A stretch of DNA of 64,000 nucleotides from Staphylococcus pragensis (GCF_004785665.1 NZ_SRPJ01000001.1:186001-250000), one strand, 5' to 3'; shown: positions 29,697 through 39,387, counted from the stretch's first letter. Notes: generated from the sequence alone by a model not told the origin. Made by a program: numbers and translations.

Positions 29697-30545
29697 TTAT
29701 TGATTACTCACATTTCCATTTGGATTGTCTGTTTCTGCTACATTATTATCTTGGCTTTGTTCAGCATCTTCTGATTGTTCATCATTAGCTGAATACGTTT
29801 CTACATTATCAGTTTGACCATCAGTGTTGTTGTAATTATCTTGAGTGCCATTGTTGTAATCATAATCCGTTGCATTGTTATCGTTAGCAACACCATTAGT
29901 TTGATTATCAGTTTGATCATTGTTGTTATTATTGTTTACATTGTTCTGTCTAGTTGTTGAACGGTTACTTTGATTGTTATATTGATTGTTTACATTATAA
30001 TTGCCTTGTTCCTGGTTGTTAGATTGAGTTTGATTATTAGCGGGTTGTTCGACAGGTTGTCGTGGCTGCTCAGTACCTTGCTCTTGTTGAGCATTATCTT
30101 GTTGTTGTTCATTGTTTGCTTCTTCAGCATTGTTTTGCTCTTCTTCAGGGCTCTGGTTGTCAGTATCATTTTGTTCTTCTTCAGTGCTTTGGTCGTCAGC
30201 ATTATCATCATTGTTGTCTTCATCTTTTTTGTTGTCTTTATCTTTAGAAGATTTATCCTCTTTATCTTCTTTGTCTTTTTTCTTATCTTTATTTTTGTCT
30301 TTAGAAGCTTTGTCATCATCATCTTTATGTTCTTTAGTTTGAGTTGATTCTGTAGCTGATGGATTATTGCCTTCAATTACTTTATGAAGACCTAATGCAA
30401 GCATACTTAGTAAAATAATAGTAATTGCCATTGCAAAGTATTTTAAATAACTCTTATTTTTAAATACTGCGATAATGGCAAATAATATTATGATAAAAGC
30501 TATAACTAATAAAGCCATACCTATGTAAAATAATGCTTTATCCAT
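29697..30545 (-). CDS. Membrane protein with long Asn/Asp/Gln-rich tail
   Basis: The 282 residues start with two membrane helices (about 5-28 and 34-54). After them come a Lys/Asp/Glu block (about 72-115), a Glu/Gln block and an Asn/Gln/Thr/Asp-rich region to the end, with no predicted fold. It is probably a disordered extracellular or wall-spanning tail. The style resembles the nearby lipoprotein at 32.9 kb. GGAGGTAC precedes the start. Repeat-rich coding makes it liable to length variation. Confidence 0.7.
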   Translation of the reverse strand: MDKALFYIGMALLVIAFIIILFAIIAVFKNKSYLKYFAMAITIILLSMLALGLHKVIEGNNPSATESTQTKEHKDDDDKASKDKNKDKKKDKEDKEDKSSKDKDNKKDEDNNDDNADDQSTEEEQNDTDNQSPEEEQNNAEEANNEQQQDNAQQEQGTEQPRQPVEQPANNQTQSNNQEQGNYNVNNQYNNQSNRSTTRQNNVNNNNNNDQTDNQTNGVANDNNATDYDYNNGTQDNYNNTDGQTDNVETYSANDEQSEDAEQSQDNNVAETDNPNGNVSNQ

Positions 30546-30702
30546 ACTGTACCTCCATTTGAATTTTTAAGTCATTAATTATATTGTACTATACTTATCA
30601 AGTAATAAATATTACCTAAAAATTAACATCTAATTATTTTTTAAAAGATTATGTAAATCAATCGTTAATAAATTTAACATTATTTAGTCTCTTTAAGGAC
30701 GA

Positions 30703-30930
30703 TTAAGCTTTATCAAAAATATTCAGTTCTTTGTCATCAACGCTAGCAGATACAAATAGCGTCTCATCATATAACTTAGTATTATCTTTATTTGATGTGA
30801 TATTAATTTCAGCTAAAATTCGAAAAGTGCCATTTGATAATGGCTCAACGATTGATATTTCTTCATTATTTTCTTGAATCATTAACGGTCTTTGTGAATG
30901 ATTATTAATTTTCCAATTAGAATTAGACAT
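30703..30930 (-). CDS. Hypothetical protein (75 aa)
   Basis: AAAGGTGAT precedes the ATG. Beta-rich composition (NGTFRILAEINITS, ETLFVSASVDD), no cysteine, no signal. Unknown. Confidence 0.55.
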   Translation of the reverse strand: MSNSNWKINNHSQRPLMIQENNEEISIVEPLSNGTFRILAEINITSNKDNTKLYDETLFVSASVDDKELNIFDKA

Positions 30931-30991
30931 GTCATCACCTTTTCAATCAAAATAAAACTACGTTAGTAAGTGCTCTAACGTAGCATTAAGT

Positions 30992-31279
30992 TTAACTAAA
31001 GCTTCTTTCAATTTCAGTAAAAGCCTTATTAGTTACTTTAATATTATCAATTCTATCTGCTGATATGTCGCCTTCTAAATAACCGTGATCGATGAGTACT
31101 TTACAGTTTTCTAAGAAATCACTGTATTCTCTATCGCAAAAATAATCATCTTGGGCAGTGATACTATCTTTAAAATCATTTGCTTCTGCTTCACTTTGCC
31201 CGCTGTTAGAACGCTCCATATACAATTTATAAAATTTAGCGACAGTATATTTTTGTTCTTTAGTAAAATCGTCTAACAT
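30992..31279 (-). CDS. Hypothetical protein (95 aa), possible winged-helix fold
   Basis: Good GGAGGGAGG-like site before ATG. Acidic; the C-terminal HGYLEGDISADRIDNIKVTNKAFTEIE reads like a short helix-strand winged domain as in YjcQ-type proteins, but this is a weak resemblance. Confidence 0.55.
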   Translation of the reverse strand: MLDDFTKEQKYTVAKFYKLYMERSNSGQSEAEANDFKDSITAQDDYFCDREYSDFLENCKVLIDHGYLEGDISADRIDNIKVTNKAFTEIERSFS

Positions 31280-31370
31280 TGCAATTCCTCCCTCAATAAT
31301 AATTATTTATACCCAATTTCCGTATAGTAGGAAACCTATAAATAATTAATTTTTAAAGGCATTATCTTTA

Positions 31371-32117
31371 TTATTGTGCATTTTTAATACCTTCGTTAAC
31401 AGCTTTTGCAAACTTATAAAATGTCTTTGTATAATTATCTGAATTACTTCTAGTTTTTTGGTTCAAATTTTTATTTTTGAAAAATAGAGCTCTCTGCCCA
31501 GTGGTTAATTCGAGTTGAACACCAGACTCTTCATCATCTCTGTTAATGATATTGTCTGAAGACATCGCTTCGATTCCTTTAGGACTCTTTTGAACTGTAA
31601 AACCTTTATCTTCAAGAGAACGTTTTATAGATTTGGCTAATTTTTTATCTTGTCCACCTACATAAACGACCGGATCTTCTCCAGAATAGCCATGAATTGA
31701 GATCGTTTCATCAGTATGTTTCAACATCTTTTCAAGCGTAGGTTCATTAAAAACGGTTGAAGTAATATGCAATTTTTCATTGTGTTCTGGAAGGCGTCCT
31801 TCAAAAGAATAGAAATCGTATTTACCTATATTAGCAATACGTCTAGCTAATTCAGTAGTTCCAGGTTCAATACCACCGCCATGAATAGCAGTAACTAATA
31901 TATGATTATCTTTACGATTTTTAGTTAGAATACGCCAATCCTTGCCTTCAGTCGTATTTTTATCCAAATCTTCAAAACTTGAATAATAATCTGATGAAGA
32001 GGAGGATTGTTCTTTATGTGTTTTGTAAAAGATGAAAGAAATAATGATTGTTGCAAAAATTATAACAACGAGGAATAAATAATATAGTTTGGAGTACCGG
32101 TTACCTCTTTTATTCAT
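31371..32117 (-). CDS. Poly-gamma-glutamate hydrolase-like (PghP family) exported protein
   Basis: The start at 32117 is set by AAGGAGCC and gives 248 residues: a basic N-terminus, one membrane helix (about 12-33), a Ser-rich linker, then the zinc-peptidase-like domain with VTAIHGGGIEPGTTELAR (His and Glu ligands), ETISIHGYSG and GVQLELTTGQRALF. Phage relatives strip gamma-polyglutamate capsules. Here it is anchored outside the membrane, so it may trim the cell's own or neighbours' polymer; the substrate is unproven. Confidence 0.82.
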   Translation of the reverse strand: MNKRGNRYSKLYYLFLVVIIFATIIISFIFYKTHKEQSSSSSDYYSSFEDLDKNTTEGKDWRILTKNRKDNHILVTAIHGGGIEPGTTELARRIANIGKYDFYSFEGRLPEHNEKLHITSTVFNEPTLEKMLKHTDETISIHGYSGEDPVVYVGGQDKKLAKSIKRSLEDKGFTVQKSPKGIEAMSSDNIINRDDEESGVQLELTTGQRALFFKNKNLNQKTRSNSDNYTKTFYKFAKAVNEGIKNAQ

Positions 32118-32262
32118 GATAGGGCTCCTTATTAAAATTTTTAGAGTAGAGAAAATCATTTCGTTAATTTAAATAATTGTTTATTATATATTAAATATTT
32201 TTATATCACAAATATTGTTTATTTTAAAAAAGAAAGTAAATAGTATGTTAGGAGGTAATATG

Positions 32263-32871
32263 ATGAGTGATATACATATTGAAAAAGGACGTCCTCAACA
32301 TCAAGAAGGGGGACAACTGACTTATGCAGCTATAGATAACATGGCTGAGGTCATCCTTGGAAAGAATAATGAAAAAGAAATTGAAGCAGATTTACAAAAA
32401 TTATGGAAAAATCGTGCCAATCGATTTAGTCATGATATTTCATATGTGGCGGTTCAAGATGAGAAAGTTCTAGGCGCCATTACATGTGCACCGCTTGAGC
32501 AAATAGAAAAAGCGATGACGCCAACCGTGCTTCAAATTATTTCAATGAATAAATTAAAGCCATTTCTTTCAATTGCTAAACACCCTAAACGTTTCTATGC
32601 ACTTGTCTCAATGGAAGAGGGTCAAGAAGATGAATACCATATTAGTATGTTAGCTACTATGCCAGATGCCAGAGGTAAAGGCGTAGGGGGAAAATTATTA
32701 GATTATGCAGAACAACAAGCGCTTGAAAATGGATTTAATAACATATCACTGACTGTAGTGAAAGATAATGATAAAGCGGTAAGATTGTATAAAAAGCAAG
32801 GATTTAAGATAGTAGGGAATATCGATCATCCTCCATTCCATTTATATCAAATGAGAAAAGAATTGAAGTAG
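32263..32871 (+). CDS. GNAT-family N-acetyltransferase
   Basis: The second of two adjacent ATGs has the better distance from GGAGGT, giving 202 residues. The acetyl-CoA motif is MLATMPDARGKGVGGKLLDYAEQQA, with NDKAVRLYKKQGFKIVG near the C-terminus. Substrate unknown. It has its own terminator. Confidence 0.85.
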   Translation: MSDIHIEKGRPQHQEGGQLTYAAIDNMAEVILGKNNEKEIEADLQKLWKNRANRFSHDISYVAVQDEKVLGAITCAPLEQIEKAMTPTVLQIISMNKLKPFLSIAKHPKRFYALVSMEEGQEDEYHISMLATMPDARGKGVGGKLLDYAEQQALENGFNNISLTVVKDNDKAVRLYKKQGFKIVGNIDHPPFHLYQMRKELK

Positions 32872-32894
32872 AATAACTTAATTATTAGAAATGA

Positions 32895-32935
32895 AAAAAG
32901 TATCTGAAATAATAATTGTATTTCAGATACTTTTT
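32895..32935. terminator. Bidirectional terminator
   Basis: AAAAAGTATCTGAAATA/TATTTCAGATACTTTTT, a perfect 17 bp stem between convergent genes. Confidence 0.85.
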
Positions 32936-32943
32936 ACTAAATA

Positions 32944-33714
32944 TTATTTATATTTATCATATTTACCATTTGCAATGTCTTCTTCACGTTGTTGAATAGT
33001 TTGATAAACTTCATCGGCATCGTCGCCATCATAATATCCTTGTTCAATAGCATATTTGGTTTGAAGTTCTCCTGACGATAATCCACCATGATATTTTTTA
33101 CGAAGGGCATCAACATATTCATCTTCAGTAGTGGCTGCGTTAATTTCTGCGTTAACATCCTGAGTATTATCAGAATCTTGGTTATTTGAAGTTCTGTCAT
33201 ATATTGATTTCTCTTGACCACTTTCAACTCTCAAAGAACTAGCGTAAGCAGCACTTGCAGGTCCTTCCATTACATTACCTTGAGGAATAACACCATTAGC
33301 TACTGCGCTATTATAAGCTATGATTTTTTGCTGTTCTGTATATTCATTGCTATTAATAATATTAGCTAAAGTTGCGCGATCCGTAATGTTATTAACATTT
33401 ACTTGCTCGTTATTACCAGTAGCTTTATCCTTTGTATCAGCACTTTCACTAGTCTCTATTTCTTGGTTATTAGCATTATCTTTTTCGTTATCAGAAGACA
33501 CTTCTTCAGTATTATTTTCATTTGAATTATCTTCGTCATTAGATTGCTCGTCTTTAGAAGTAGTTTTATCTTCTTTAGTTGTCTTATCTTTTTTAGAAGA
33601 TTCAGTAGATTTATTATCAGCTTTATCTTCATTTTTACTGTTATCATTAGATGAATTGCTGCATCCAGCTAAAATTAAAAAACTTAATAAAAATATACCT
33701 AAAACTTTTTTCAA
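32944..33714 (-). CDS. Lipoprotein with acidic linker and C-terminal domain
   Basis: A TTG start at 33714 is chosen because AGAGGTG lies 6 bases before it; the upstream GTG overlaps that site. The product starts MKKVLGIFLLSFLILAGCSNSS, lipobox LAGC. About 75 residues of Asp/Glu/Asn/Ser/Lys linker follow, then a compact domain with EYVDALRKKYHGGLSSGELQ and a C-terminal helix REEDIANGKYDKYK. The linker could span the wall. Function unknown. Confidence 0.75.
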   Translation of the reverse strand: MKKVLGIFLLSFLILAGCSNSSNDNSKNEDKADNKSTESSKKDKTTKEDKTTSKDEQSNDEDNSNENNTEEVSSDNEKDNANNQEIETSESADTKDKATGNNEQVNVNNITDRATLANIINSNEYTEQQKIIAYNSAVANGVIPQGNVMEGPASAAYASSLRVESGQEKSIYDRTSNNQDSDNTQDVNAEINAATTEDEYVDALRKKYHGGLSSGELQTKYAIEQGYYDGDDADEVYQTIQQREEDIANGKYDKYK

Positions 33715-33887
33715 AATACACACCTCTTATATAAAATATATTTTTATTTTACTATAAAATTAATGAATTAGTATTAAAAAAATATTGTATATACAAAGAT
33801 TTTAGTAGTTTACTTAATTTATACATTCAATTCACTGTTTATTTACATGAGTGTGATAAATATTAAGTGAATAGGATGTGATATAAA

Positions 33888-34124
33888 ATGAATAAAAACT
33901 TACTAAAAAGATACTTTGAAAATAAGGATTTCAAAGCTATTGCAGTTGTTGTTGGTTCAAAGAAAATGGTATTAGAAAATGATATTCATTTAGACTATGA
34001 AAATGAAGTAATTATTTATCCGCTTAAAAATTGTACACGTATTATTCCGTTTAGTTCTATTTCTTACATTGATTTATTAGAAGAAAATGAGCATTTCATT
34101 AATTACTTTAGAGAAACAGTCTAA
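33888..34124 (+). CDS. Hypothetical protein (78 aa)
   Basis: AATAGGATGTGAT precedes the ATG. The frame encodes strands AIAVVVGSKKMVL, NEVIIYPL and RIIPFSSISYIDLLEE, a small beta-barrel-like pattern. It shows some likeness in style to the 73-residue island protein at 25.4 kb, but homology is not established. Confidence 0.55.
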   Translation: MNKNLLKRYFENKDFKAIAVVVGSKKMVLENDIHLDYENEVIIYPLKNCTRIIPFSSISYIDLLEENEHFINYFRETV

Positions 34125-34175
34125 CTATCACAAACAGATTTACTAGCATTTTACGAAGAGAACGATAAATTAAAA

Positions 34176-34211
34176 AGGCGGGAAGAAATCATTTATGAGT
34201 TCTTCTCGCCT
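34176..34211 (+). terminator. Hairpin between convergent genes
   Basis: AGGCGGGAAGAA/TTCTTCTCGCCT with a 12-base loop and T-rich end. Confidence 0.75.
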
Positions 34212-34226
34212 TTCTTTGTTATAAGA

Positions 34227-34778
34227 TTAATATGTTTTAACTAATTTGAGTCGGTAATCATCCGTAAAATTATCCACAAGAGCATAAGGTGAAATGATAA
34301 ATAGGCCTTGATCATTGACTGCATTTTTATTTACACCATATTTATAGGCTTGATAGATAATTTTTGTACAATAGGTAAATCGCTCGCTTTTAGGATTAAT
34401 CGTTACTAAGTATGTCTTATCACTATCTTTATAATGCTGTGTTGCCCAGTTTGCAGCTTTTTGACCGGCTCCGGTTTTAGAACATCGATAAACTTTAATC
34501 CAGTCATCTTGACCTTCTCCAAAACGTTCTTTAAATGAATCAAACGATTCTGTAATAGGTTTCTGCCCAGGGCCCTCAATTTGTAACACAGTGTCATGAT
34601 CCAACGCAATGCTAGAATGACCAAAAAACCCAAATAATACTGGACCTTTAGTTAAAATAATATCTCCAGGTTGTAATTCGAAATCATCGTCTTTAGCATA
34701 AGTGTTAAATGATAGACATACCCATCCTAATAGTAGGATAGAAAAAATTTTAACAATAAGTTGTTGATTGAATGTCAC
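34227..34778 (-). CDS. Exported YiiX-type permuted papain-like hydrolase
   Basis: The GTG start at 34778 follows GAGGAG at 7 bases. The 183 residues have a signal or anchor segment (about 9-26), then LQPGDIILTKG and FFGHSSIALD (catalytic His) before the Cys in RFTYCTKIIYQAYKYG. That is the permuted His-then-Cys order of the NlpC/P60-related YiiX family. It may cut peptidoglycan peptides or amide bonds at the surface. Substrate unknown. Confidence 0.8.
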   Translation of the reverse strand: MTFNQQLIVKIFSILLLGWVCLSFNTYAKDDDFELQPGDIILTKGPVLFGFFGHSSIALDHDTVLQIEGPGQKPITESFDSFKERFGEGQDDWIKVYRCSKTGAGQKAANWATQHYKDSDKTYLVTINPKSERFTYCTKIIYQAYKYGVNKNAVNDQGLFIISPYALVDNFTDDYRLKLVKTY

Positions 34779-34869
34779 TTCAATTCTCCTCAATGATATA
34801 CGCTAAGTTACCAGTCATCTAAATTAAGGAAAAATAAAATATAGATTTAGATTTCTTAATTAACTTTAA

Positions 34870-35058
34870 TTATAAAATACCAAAAATCAATACATATATA
34901 AGTAAAGCAAAACCGAAAATATAAAATACTACTGTGAATCCTAGATATGATTCTTTGCGTTCTTCTTTTTTAGATTTAAGCAGTAAGCCTAATATAATTG
35001 AGGCTGCTATCACGAAGAAAATACCTAGCCATAGTAAAATGGTTAAATGTGTACTCAT
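34870..35058 (-). CDS. Small membrane protein (62 aa), two helices
   Basis: AGGAGGCTT before ATG; spans about 5-26 and 40-61 with a Lys/Glu-rich loop. It is 24 bases after a similar small membrane gene, so the two are probably an operon. Unknown role. Confidence 0.6.
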   Translation of the reverse strand: MSTHLTILLWLGIFFVIAASIILGLLLKSKKEERKESYLGFTVVFYIFGFALLIYVLIFGIL

Positions 35059-35082
35059 ATTTTAAGCCTCCTAAATTGCAGT

Positions 35083-35340
35083 TTAAAAGAAATTATATAT
35101 TAATGGATATAAGTAATATAACAGTAAAACGATATTAATTAGAAAAATAATTTCGCTTACAAGGTTTTTGTAAATAGTTGCACTACTCAAACTGATAATA
35201 ATAATGATACTGCTAACAATTAAACCAGGAATAAGCCAAAAAAAATCATCTAATTTAGGATAGTAGGTGACTATAATATTAAACCCTAAAAACACAATTG
35301 TCATGACAATATTTAACCAAAATAGTTTGTTTGAATTCAT
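35083..35340 (-). CDS. Small membrane protein (85 aa), three helices
   Basis: The ATG at 35340 fits GAGGTG upstream better than the in-frame GTG at 35349. Hydrophobic spans near 6-24, 33-52 and 60-83. Paired with the next gene; unknown role. Confidence 0.6.
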   Translation of the reverse strand: MNSNKLFWLNIVMTIVFLGFNIIVTYYPKLDDFFWLIPGLIVSSIIIIISLSSATIYKNLVSEIIFLINIVLLLYYLYPLIYNFF

Positions 35341-35349
35341 GGGTGTCAC

Positions 35350-35909
35350 CTCTTACATTTTATAAAATCATTATTTTAATCATATCATTAAATGAAGGTA
35401 GGGCAAACTTACTATCTAACTAAAATAAATTGTATTTTTATAATGACTTAATTTTGACAAAATTTCTCATAAATTAAGTCATAAAAAAACCGTCAACTAA
35501 GACATTTAAGCTTGGTCAACAGTGATATATTTTAATCTAAACGATAAATTTATATAAATGAATTATGTTAAAATCCAATGTCAATCAGAAAGGGAATTTA
35601 ATGTAAAAATAAATAGATAAATCACTTTTAATGTTCACAATTTAGACACATTTATAAAAAAATAAAGTAGCCCCATAAAATAATATAGTGATTATTTAAA
35701 AGTTACGTGGTTTAATATTTTTAAATGGACAATTAATTTTTATACAATATATTAAACATGATAATCAATTACGCATTATCAATAATTGCAATCTATTTAT
35801 AGTTAGAATATGAGTTGAATTATTAATTCGAATTTTCTAACATGAATACATAATATATAGTAAAAAACCTTTAAACATTATAAAATTGATTAAACTGAGG
35901 AGGGTAATT
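35350..35909. other. Gene-free AT-rich interval
   Basis: About 560 bases with no coding frame that has a ribosome site. It holds a perfect 12 bp inverted repeat ATGACTTAATTT/AAATTAAGTCAT at 35443-35482 followed by A7, and otherwise only AT-rich sequence with scattered TATAAT-like hexamers. Confidence 0.6.
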
Positions 35910-36113
35910 ATGACATTTTATGATTTTATTATCGGTTTTATTAATGATGATACGCCTCTTGGAAGTTTAGCAAATTATATCGTGAATGATCACGATTTTC
36001 CCAAACACGAACATAATAATAAAGCAATTAGAACTTACGTTATGTCAAATTATGTCGACCATCAGCTTATTGAAAGTGCTAATCGTGCCATTAGTCTGTA
36101 CAAATTAATTTAA
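35910..36113 (+). CDS. YozE-family (UPF0346) SAM-like protein
   Basis: A 67-residue protein beginning [32 protein letters not shown], the YozE pattern of a small helical bundle, and continuing to [23 protein letters not shown]. The start at 35910 follows GAGGAGGG. Role unknown; staphylococci often carry more than one copy. Confidence 0.82.
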   Translation: MTFYDFIIGFINDDTPLGSLANYIVNDHDFPKHEHNNKAIRTYVMSNYVDHQLIESANRAISLYKLI

Positions 36114-36347
36114 GTGTGCGCTATACCAATTTTGCGTATTTAATGCCTTCCACACATCTTTTGTTTTAAAATTAATCTCATTATCTTTTATTGAAAATGG
36201 TTGAATAATGTCCTTATCCATCCATGAATTGATAAGTTCACATGGAACTCCATCTAGTAACATATCTGATTTACTTATAATAAAACATTCCCACTCTAAT
36301 GAGAGCTTATTAGGATTAACATAACTATATTCATTATGATTGCTCAT
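36105..36347 (-). CDS. Hypothetical protein (80 aa)
   Basis: AAAGGAGTG before the ATG at 36347. The end overlaps the YozE gene by 9 bases in convergent orientation. Contains [34 protein letters not shown]; no family recognised. Confidence 0.6.
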   Translation of the reverse strand: MSNHNEYSYVNPNKLSLEWECFIISKSDMLLDGVPCELINSWMDKDIIQPFSIKDNEINFKTKDVWKALNTQNWYSAHLN

Positions 36348-36589
36348 AATTAACACTCCTTTAGTATTTGTAAATCCTGTATTAATCTATACCCGTCATA
36401 ATAGGGCTTAAACTACATAATTATTTTTTTACCTTATATCATTTTTGAAAATTAAGAAATTAATGTATAATATTATTTAATTATAAAGTTTTAAGATATA
36501 GCCAAATTTAACATTAGTGGATTAAACACATTACGCTAATTTAGTAGTAATGTTTTTATTTTCAAAAATAAAAAATTGAGGTGTAGTAA

Positions 36590-37186
36590 ATGTCTAAAAC
36601 ACTTTATTTAATGAGACATGGTCAAACAGTTTTTAATTTAAGAGGAAAAGTTCAAGGAGCAAGTGACTCTCCATTAACAGAATTAGGGATTTCACAAGCT
36701 CAAATAGCTGGACAATATTTTAAAAATAAAAATATTAAGTTTGACAGTTTGTATTCATCAAGTTCTGAGCGCGCATGTGATACCTTAGAAAATGTAGCGC
36801 CTAACACGCCTTATCAACGCTCTAAAGGTTTAAAAGAATGGAGTTTTGGTTTATTTGAAGGGGAAAGTGTAGATTTGTTAACGGCGGCTTGGGATAACAG
36901 CGATTTATTTGGTAATCGTTTAGTCGCATTCGAAGGAGATTCTAGAGAAGAAGTAGAAAAACGTTTGAATCGTACGTTAACAGAGATGATGGAACAGTCA
37001 GAGGGTTCAACTGTTTTAGCAGTGAGCCATGGCACTGGCATTCAAGCCTTTTTAAGAACATGGATTGGAGATGCTGCAGCATCAGAAGTAGCTATTGGGA
37101 ATTGCCATATTTTAAAATTTGAATATGACAATCAACAATTTAAATACATTGAAAAAATAGATCCAATTGAAGAAGTAAAACATTAG
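36590..37186 (+). CDS. Histidine phosphatase (phosphoglycerate mutase-like)
   Basis: The 198 residues begin with LYLMRHGQTVFN (catalytic His in RHG); the second His is in VLAVSHGTGIQAF. The family uses a phosphohistidine intermediate. With gpmI already encoded, this is more likely a metabolite phosphatase of the GpmB/CobC type than a glycolytic mutase. GAGGTGTAG precedes the start. Confidence 0.88.
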   Translation: MSKTLYLMRHGQTVFNLRGKVQGASDSPLTELGISQAQIAGQYFKNKNIKFDSLYSSSSERACDTLENVAPNTPYQRSKGLKEWSFGLFEGESVDLLTAAWDNSDLFGNRLVAFEGDSREEVEKRLNRTLTEMMEQSEGSTVLAVSHGTGIQAFLRTWIGDAAASEVAIGNCHILKFEYDNQQFKYIEKIDPIEEVKH

Positions 37187-37197
37187 AGTTAAATAGC

Positions 37198-37260
37198 ATG
37201 AGCGTGAAAGTGAAGATGTATTTAAAACTATACATACTCACTTTCACGCTCATTTTTTTA
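37198..37260. terminator. Bidirectional terminator
   Basis: ATGAGCGTGAAAGTGA/TCACTTTCACGCTCAT, a perfect 16 bp stem with 24-base loop and T-run. Confidence 0.85.
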
Positions 37261-37270
37261 ATTTTGCAAT

Positions 37271-37891
37271 CTAAAAAAGTATATGCCAAATTTTCGTAAT
37301 AATAATGAATGCAACGATTAAAATAATTATACTCGATAATTTATTTAACAGGAGAACAAGCTTGCCAGATTTGTCAATTTGACCCACTGTACGTCCAAGT
37401 ACTGCTAAAAAGATAAACCATATCCACGAAACGGAAATCGTTGCTAATGTAAATGCTATCTTTTCAGAACCAAAATAAGTAGAAGCACTGGTGCCAATGA
37501 CTCCAATCGTATCCATAATCGCATGGGGATTTAATAAGGACACAGATAATGCAAAGCTAATTTGTTTACGCGGTGAAAAGGTTTGATTCGATACCTCTAC
37601 TGTTTGAGGGGAAGCATTCCACAAGGTCCAGGCCATATAAAATAAGAATATGAGGCCGATGATATAAATAATTAATTGCAATACCGGAATTGTAAGCAAA
37701 ATAATAGAAATTCCTATAACCGCTAAAAGAATTAAAATTGTATCACATAAACCTGCAGTAATAATTACAGGAATGACTCGTTTAAACCTAGTGTGATTTG
37801 CACCTTGATTGAAAATGAAAATATTTTGTGCACCTAATGGTAAAATTAAGCCTAATGCTAATAATAAACCGTGAATAATTGCCTGAATCAA
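37271..37891 (-). CDS. LysE/ArgO-type amino-acid exporter
   Basis: A 206-residue membrane protein with about six helices. The N-terminus HGLLLALGLILPLGAQNIFIFNQG and the internal LNPHAIMDTIGVIG are LysE-family marks. Probably exports basic amino acids; the exact substrate is not visible. Confidence 0.88.
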   Translation of the reverse strand: MIQAIIHGLLLALGLILPLGAQNIFIFNQGANHTRFKRVIPVIITAGLCDTILILLAVIGISIILLTIPVLQLIIYIIGLIFLFYMAWTLWNASPQTVEVSNQTFSPRKQISFALSVSLLNPHAIMDTIGVIGTSASTYFGSEKIAFTLATISVSWIWFIFLAVLGRTVGQIDKSGKLVLLLNKLSSIIILIVAFIIITKIWHILF

Positions 37892-38035
37892 AAAAACACC
37901 CCATCCATATTAATGCCGAATAATTAAAATTTTCCAAAAATTTAAAACGTACCACTTATTATAATATATTAATAGCATTTAGCTAGAGTGGTTTTTTGAG
38001 GCTACTAATGCTTACTTATAGGCATTTTTAAAAGT

Positions 38036-38527
38036 TTAAGTTATGTCATAAAGTAGCCAATGAACATCGAAATATTCATCGCCGACTTTAGCTGAATTTT
38101 CTTCTAAACCAAGCATTTCAAAACCGAAAGAGGTAAAGAATATTTTGCCACTAATATTATTAGATGTGACACAGGTCATTAATTTTTCAATTCCTTGTTT
38201 TTTCGCATAATTAATGACTTCACATACTAAATCTTGAGCGATGATTTCGTCTTTCTTAACTTTCAAGAAGAGGTTTTCAACAATAGCTTTATGTTGTCTT
38301 CCAATTTGCCTAAGTTGTCGCAACGTTACACAAGCTGCTAGTTCGTTATTTTTAAATATGCCAAAAATATTCCAATATTCATCATTTGAAGAGAGGATAT
38401 TAAGTAGATAATCGTCTGAAACATGTTGGTGATAAAGCTGATCCCAAGAAAATGTATAGGCATTATTTGCTAATAGTGCTTTATAAATTTCTAAATCTTC
38501 AGTATTAAGTATCCGAATATTAGCCAT
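38036..38527 (-). CDS. GNAT-like acetyltransferase
   Basis: The start at 38527 follows GAGGAGGAT and gives 163 residues beginning MANIRILNTEDLEIYKALL. The usual C-terminal pattern ISGKIFFTSFGFEMLG is seen; the acetyl-CoA loop is weak (LVCEVINYAKKQGIEKL). Substrate unknown. Confidence 0.78.
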   Translation of the reverse strand: MANIRILNTEDLEIYKALLANNAYTFSWDQLYHQHVSDDYLLNILSSNDEYWNIFGIFKNNELAACVTLRQLRQIGRQHKAIVENLFLKVKKDEIIAQDLVCEVINYAKKQGIEKLMTCVTSNNISGKIFFTSFGFEMLGLEENSAKVGDEYFDVHWLLYDIT

Positions 38528-38715
38528 TATATCCTCCTCATAAATCATATAAAAACTTTTAATAATATAATTTGATAATAAAGTAATATTTGAAAACACG
38601 CAATCTAATTTTTAGTAACAAGTTTTTATATTTGAAAATAGTAAAAAAATAATAAATAAATATTTTGAGGATATAATGCGTTTTAACGAGACCAAATAAA
38701 CTTTTATTCAAAAAA

Positions 38716-38752
38716 GAGTAGAATGATGTACTCAATATACATCATTCTACTC
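38716..38752. terminator. Bidirectional terminator
   Basis: GAGTAGAATGATGTA/TACATCATTCTACTC, perfect 15 bp stem, 7-base loop, A/T flanks. Confidence 0.85.
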
Positions 38753-38791
38753 TATTAAAATTTATGGTTTATTTTTTAATGACTATTGAAA

Positions 38792-39214
38792 TTAGTCTAC
38801 AACTTGAACGTTTAAGTCAACATCTACGTTACCTTTTACTGCTTTTGAGTAAGGGCAGAATTCATGTGCTTCTTGTAGATATTTTTCAGCGTCTTCTTGT
38901 GATAATACGTTTTTAACTTTTGCATCGATAGATACGCCTAATTTTGGACTTTCAGCATTAGGGTCATCTTCTAAACGTACTGTTAATGTTACTTCAGGTT
39001 CAGCATCGCGAACTTTGTTTTGTTTTAAGATAAGGTCGAATGCACCATTGAAGCATGAAGCATAACCAGCTGCGAATAATTGTTCAGGGTTAGTTGCGTT
39101 TCCGTCCGCTTGTTGTGGTGGTAATACATCTACATTAATTGCATTATCGTCAGTGTGAACATGTCCTTTACGTCCACCAACGTTTGTTGCTTTAGTTTCA
39201 TATTGAACTGCCAT
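38792..39214 (-). CDS. Organic hydroperoxide resistance protein (Ohr/OsmC)
   Basis: Thiol peroxidase that reduces organic hydroperoxides. The 140 residues have the two catalytic cysteines in [13 protein letters not shown] and [12 protein letters not shown], with the Arg-bearing strand near [14 protein letters not shown]. Ohr subfamily is likely. TAGGAGGTAA precedes the start. Usually regulated by OhrR/MarR-type repressors; no such site could be proved. Confidence 0.93.
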   Translation of the reverse strand: MAVQYETKATNVGGRKGHVHTDDNAINVDVLPPQQADGNATNPEQLFAAGYASCFNGAFDLILKQNKVRDAEPEVTLTVRLEDDPNAESPKLGVSIDAKVKNVLSQEDAEKYLQEAHEFCPYSKAVKGNVDVDLNVQVVD

Positions 39215-39387
39215 TATTATTACCTCCTAAATTTCGTGTTCAATCACTGTATACCCACCTTTAAATTTTTAAATCATATATATTTAATTTTTTTGGAAAA
39301 TGAAGGACCAAAAACCTCATAAGGTTGGAGTTAGAGACACAATAGTTTAAAATAAAACAGAATAATATCGAGAAAGTAGGGAGTTCC

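Noticed and set aside
29970..30376. Several long hydrophobic or basic frames opposite and within the acidic membrane protein
   Set aside because: Low-complexity coding sequence keeps other frames open by chance; none has a ribosome site and the minus-strand frame has a proper start and domain layout.
33320..33757. 145-residue Ser/Leu-rich plus-strand ORF
   Set aside because: Antisense shadow of the acidic lipoprotein linker; no start signal.
36590..37186. Second glycolytic phosphoglycerate mutase
   Set aside because: It has the RHG histidine-phosphatase motif but lies far from glycolysis genes, and gpmI is present; a general phosphatase is more likely.
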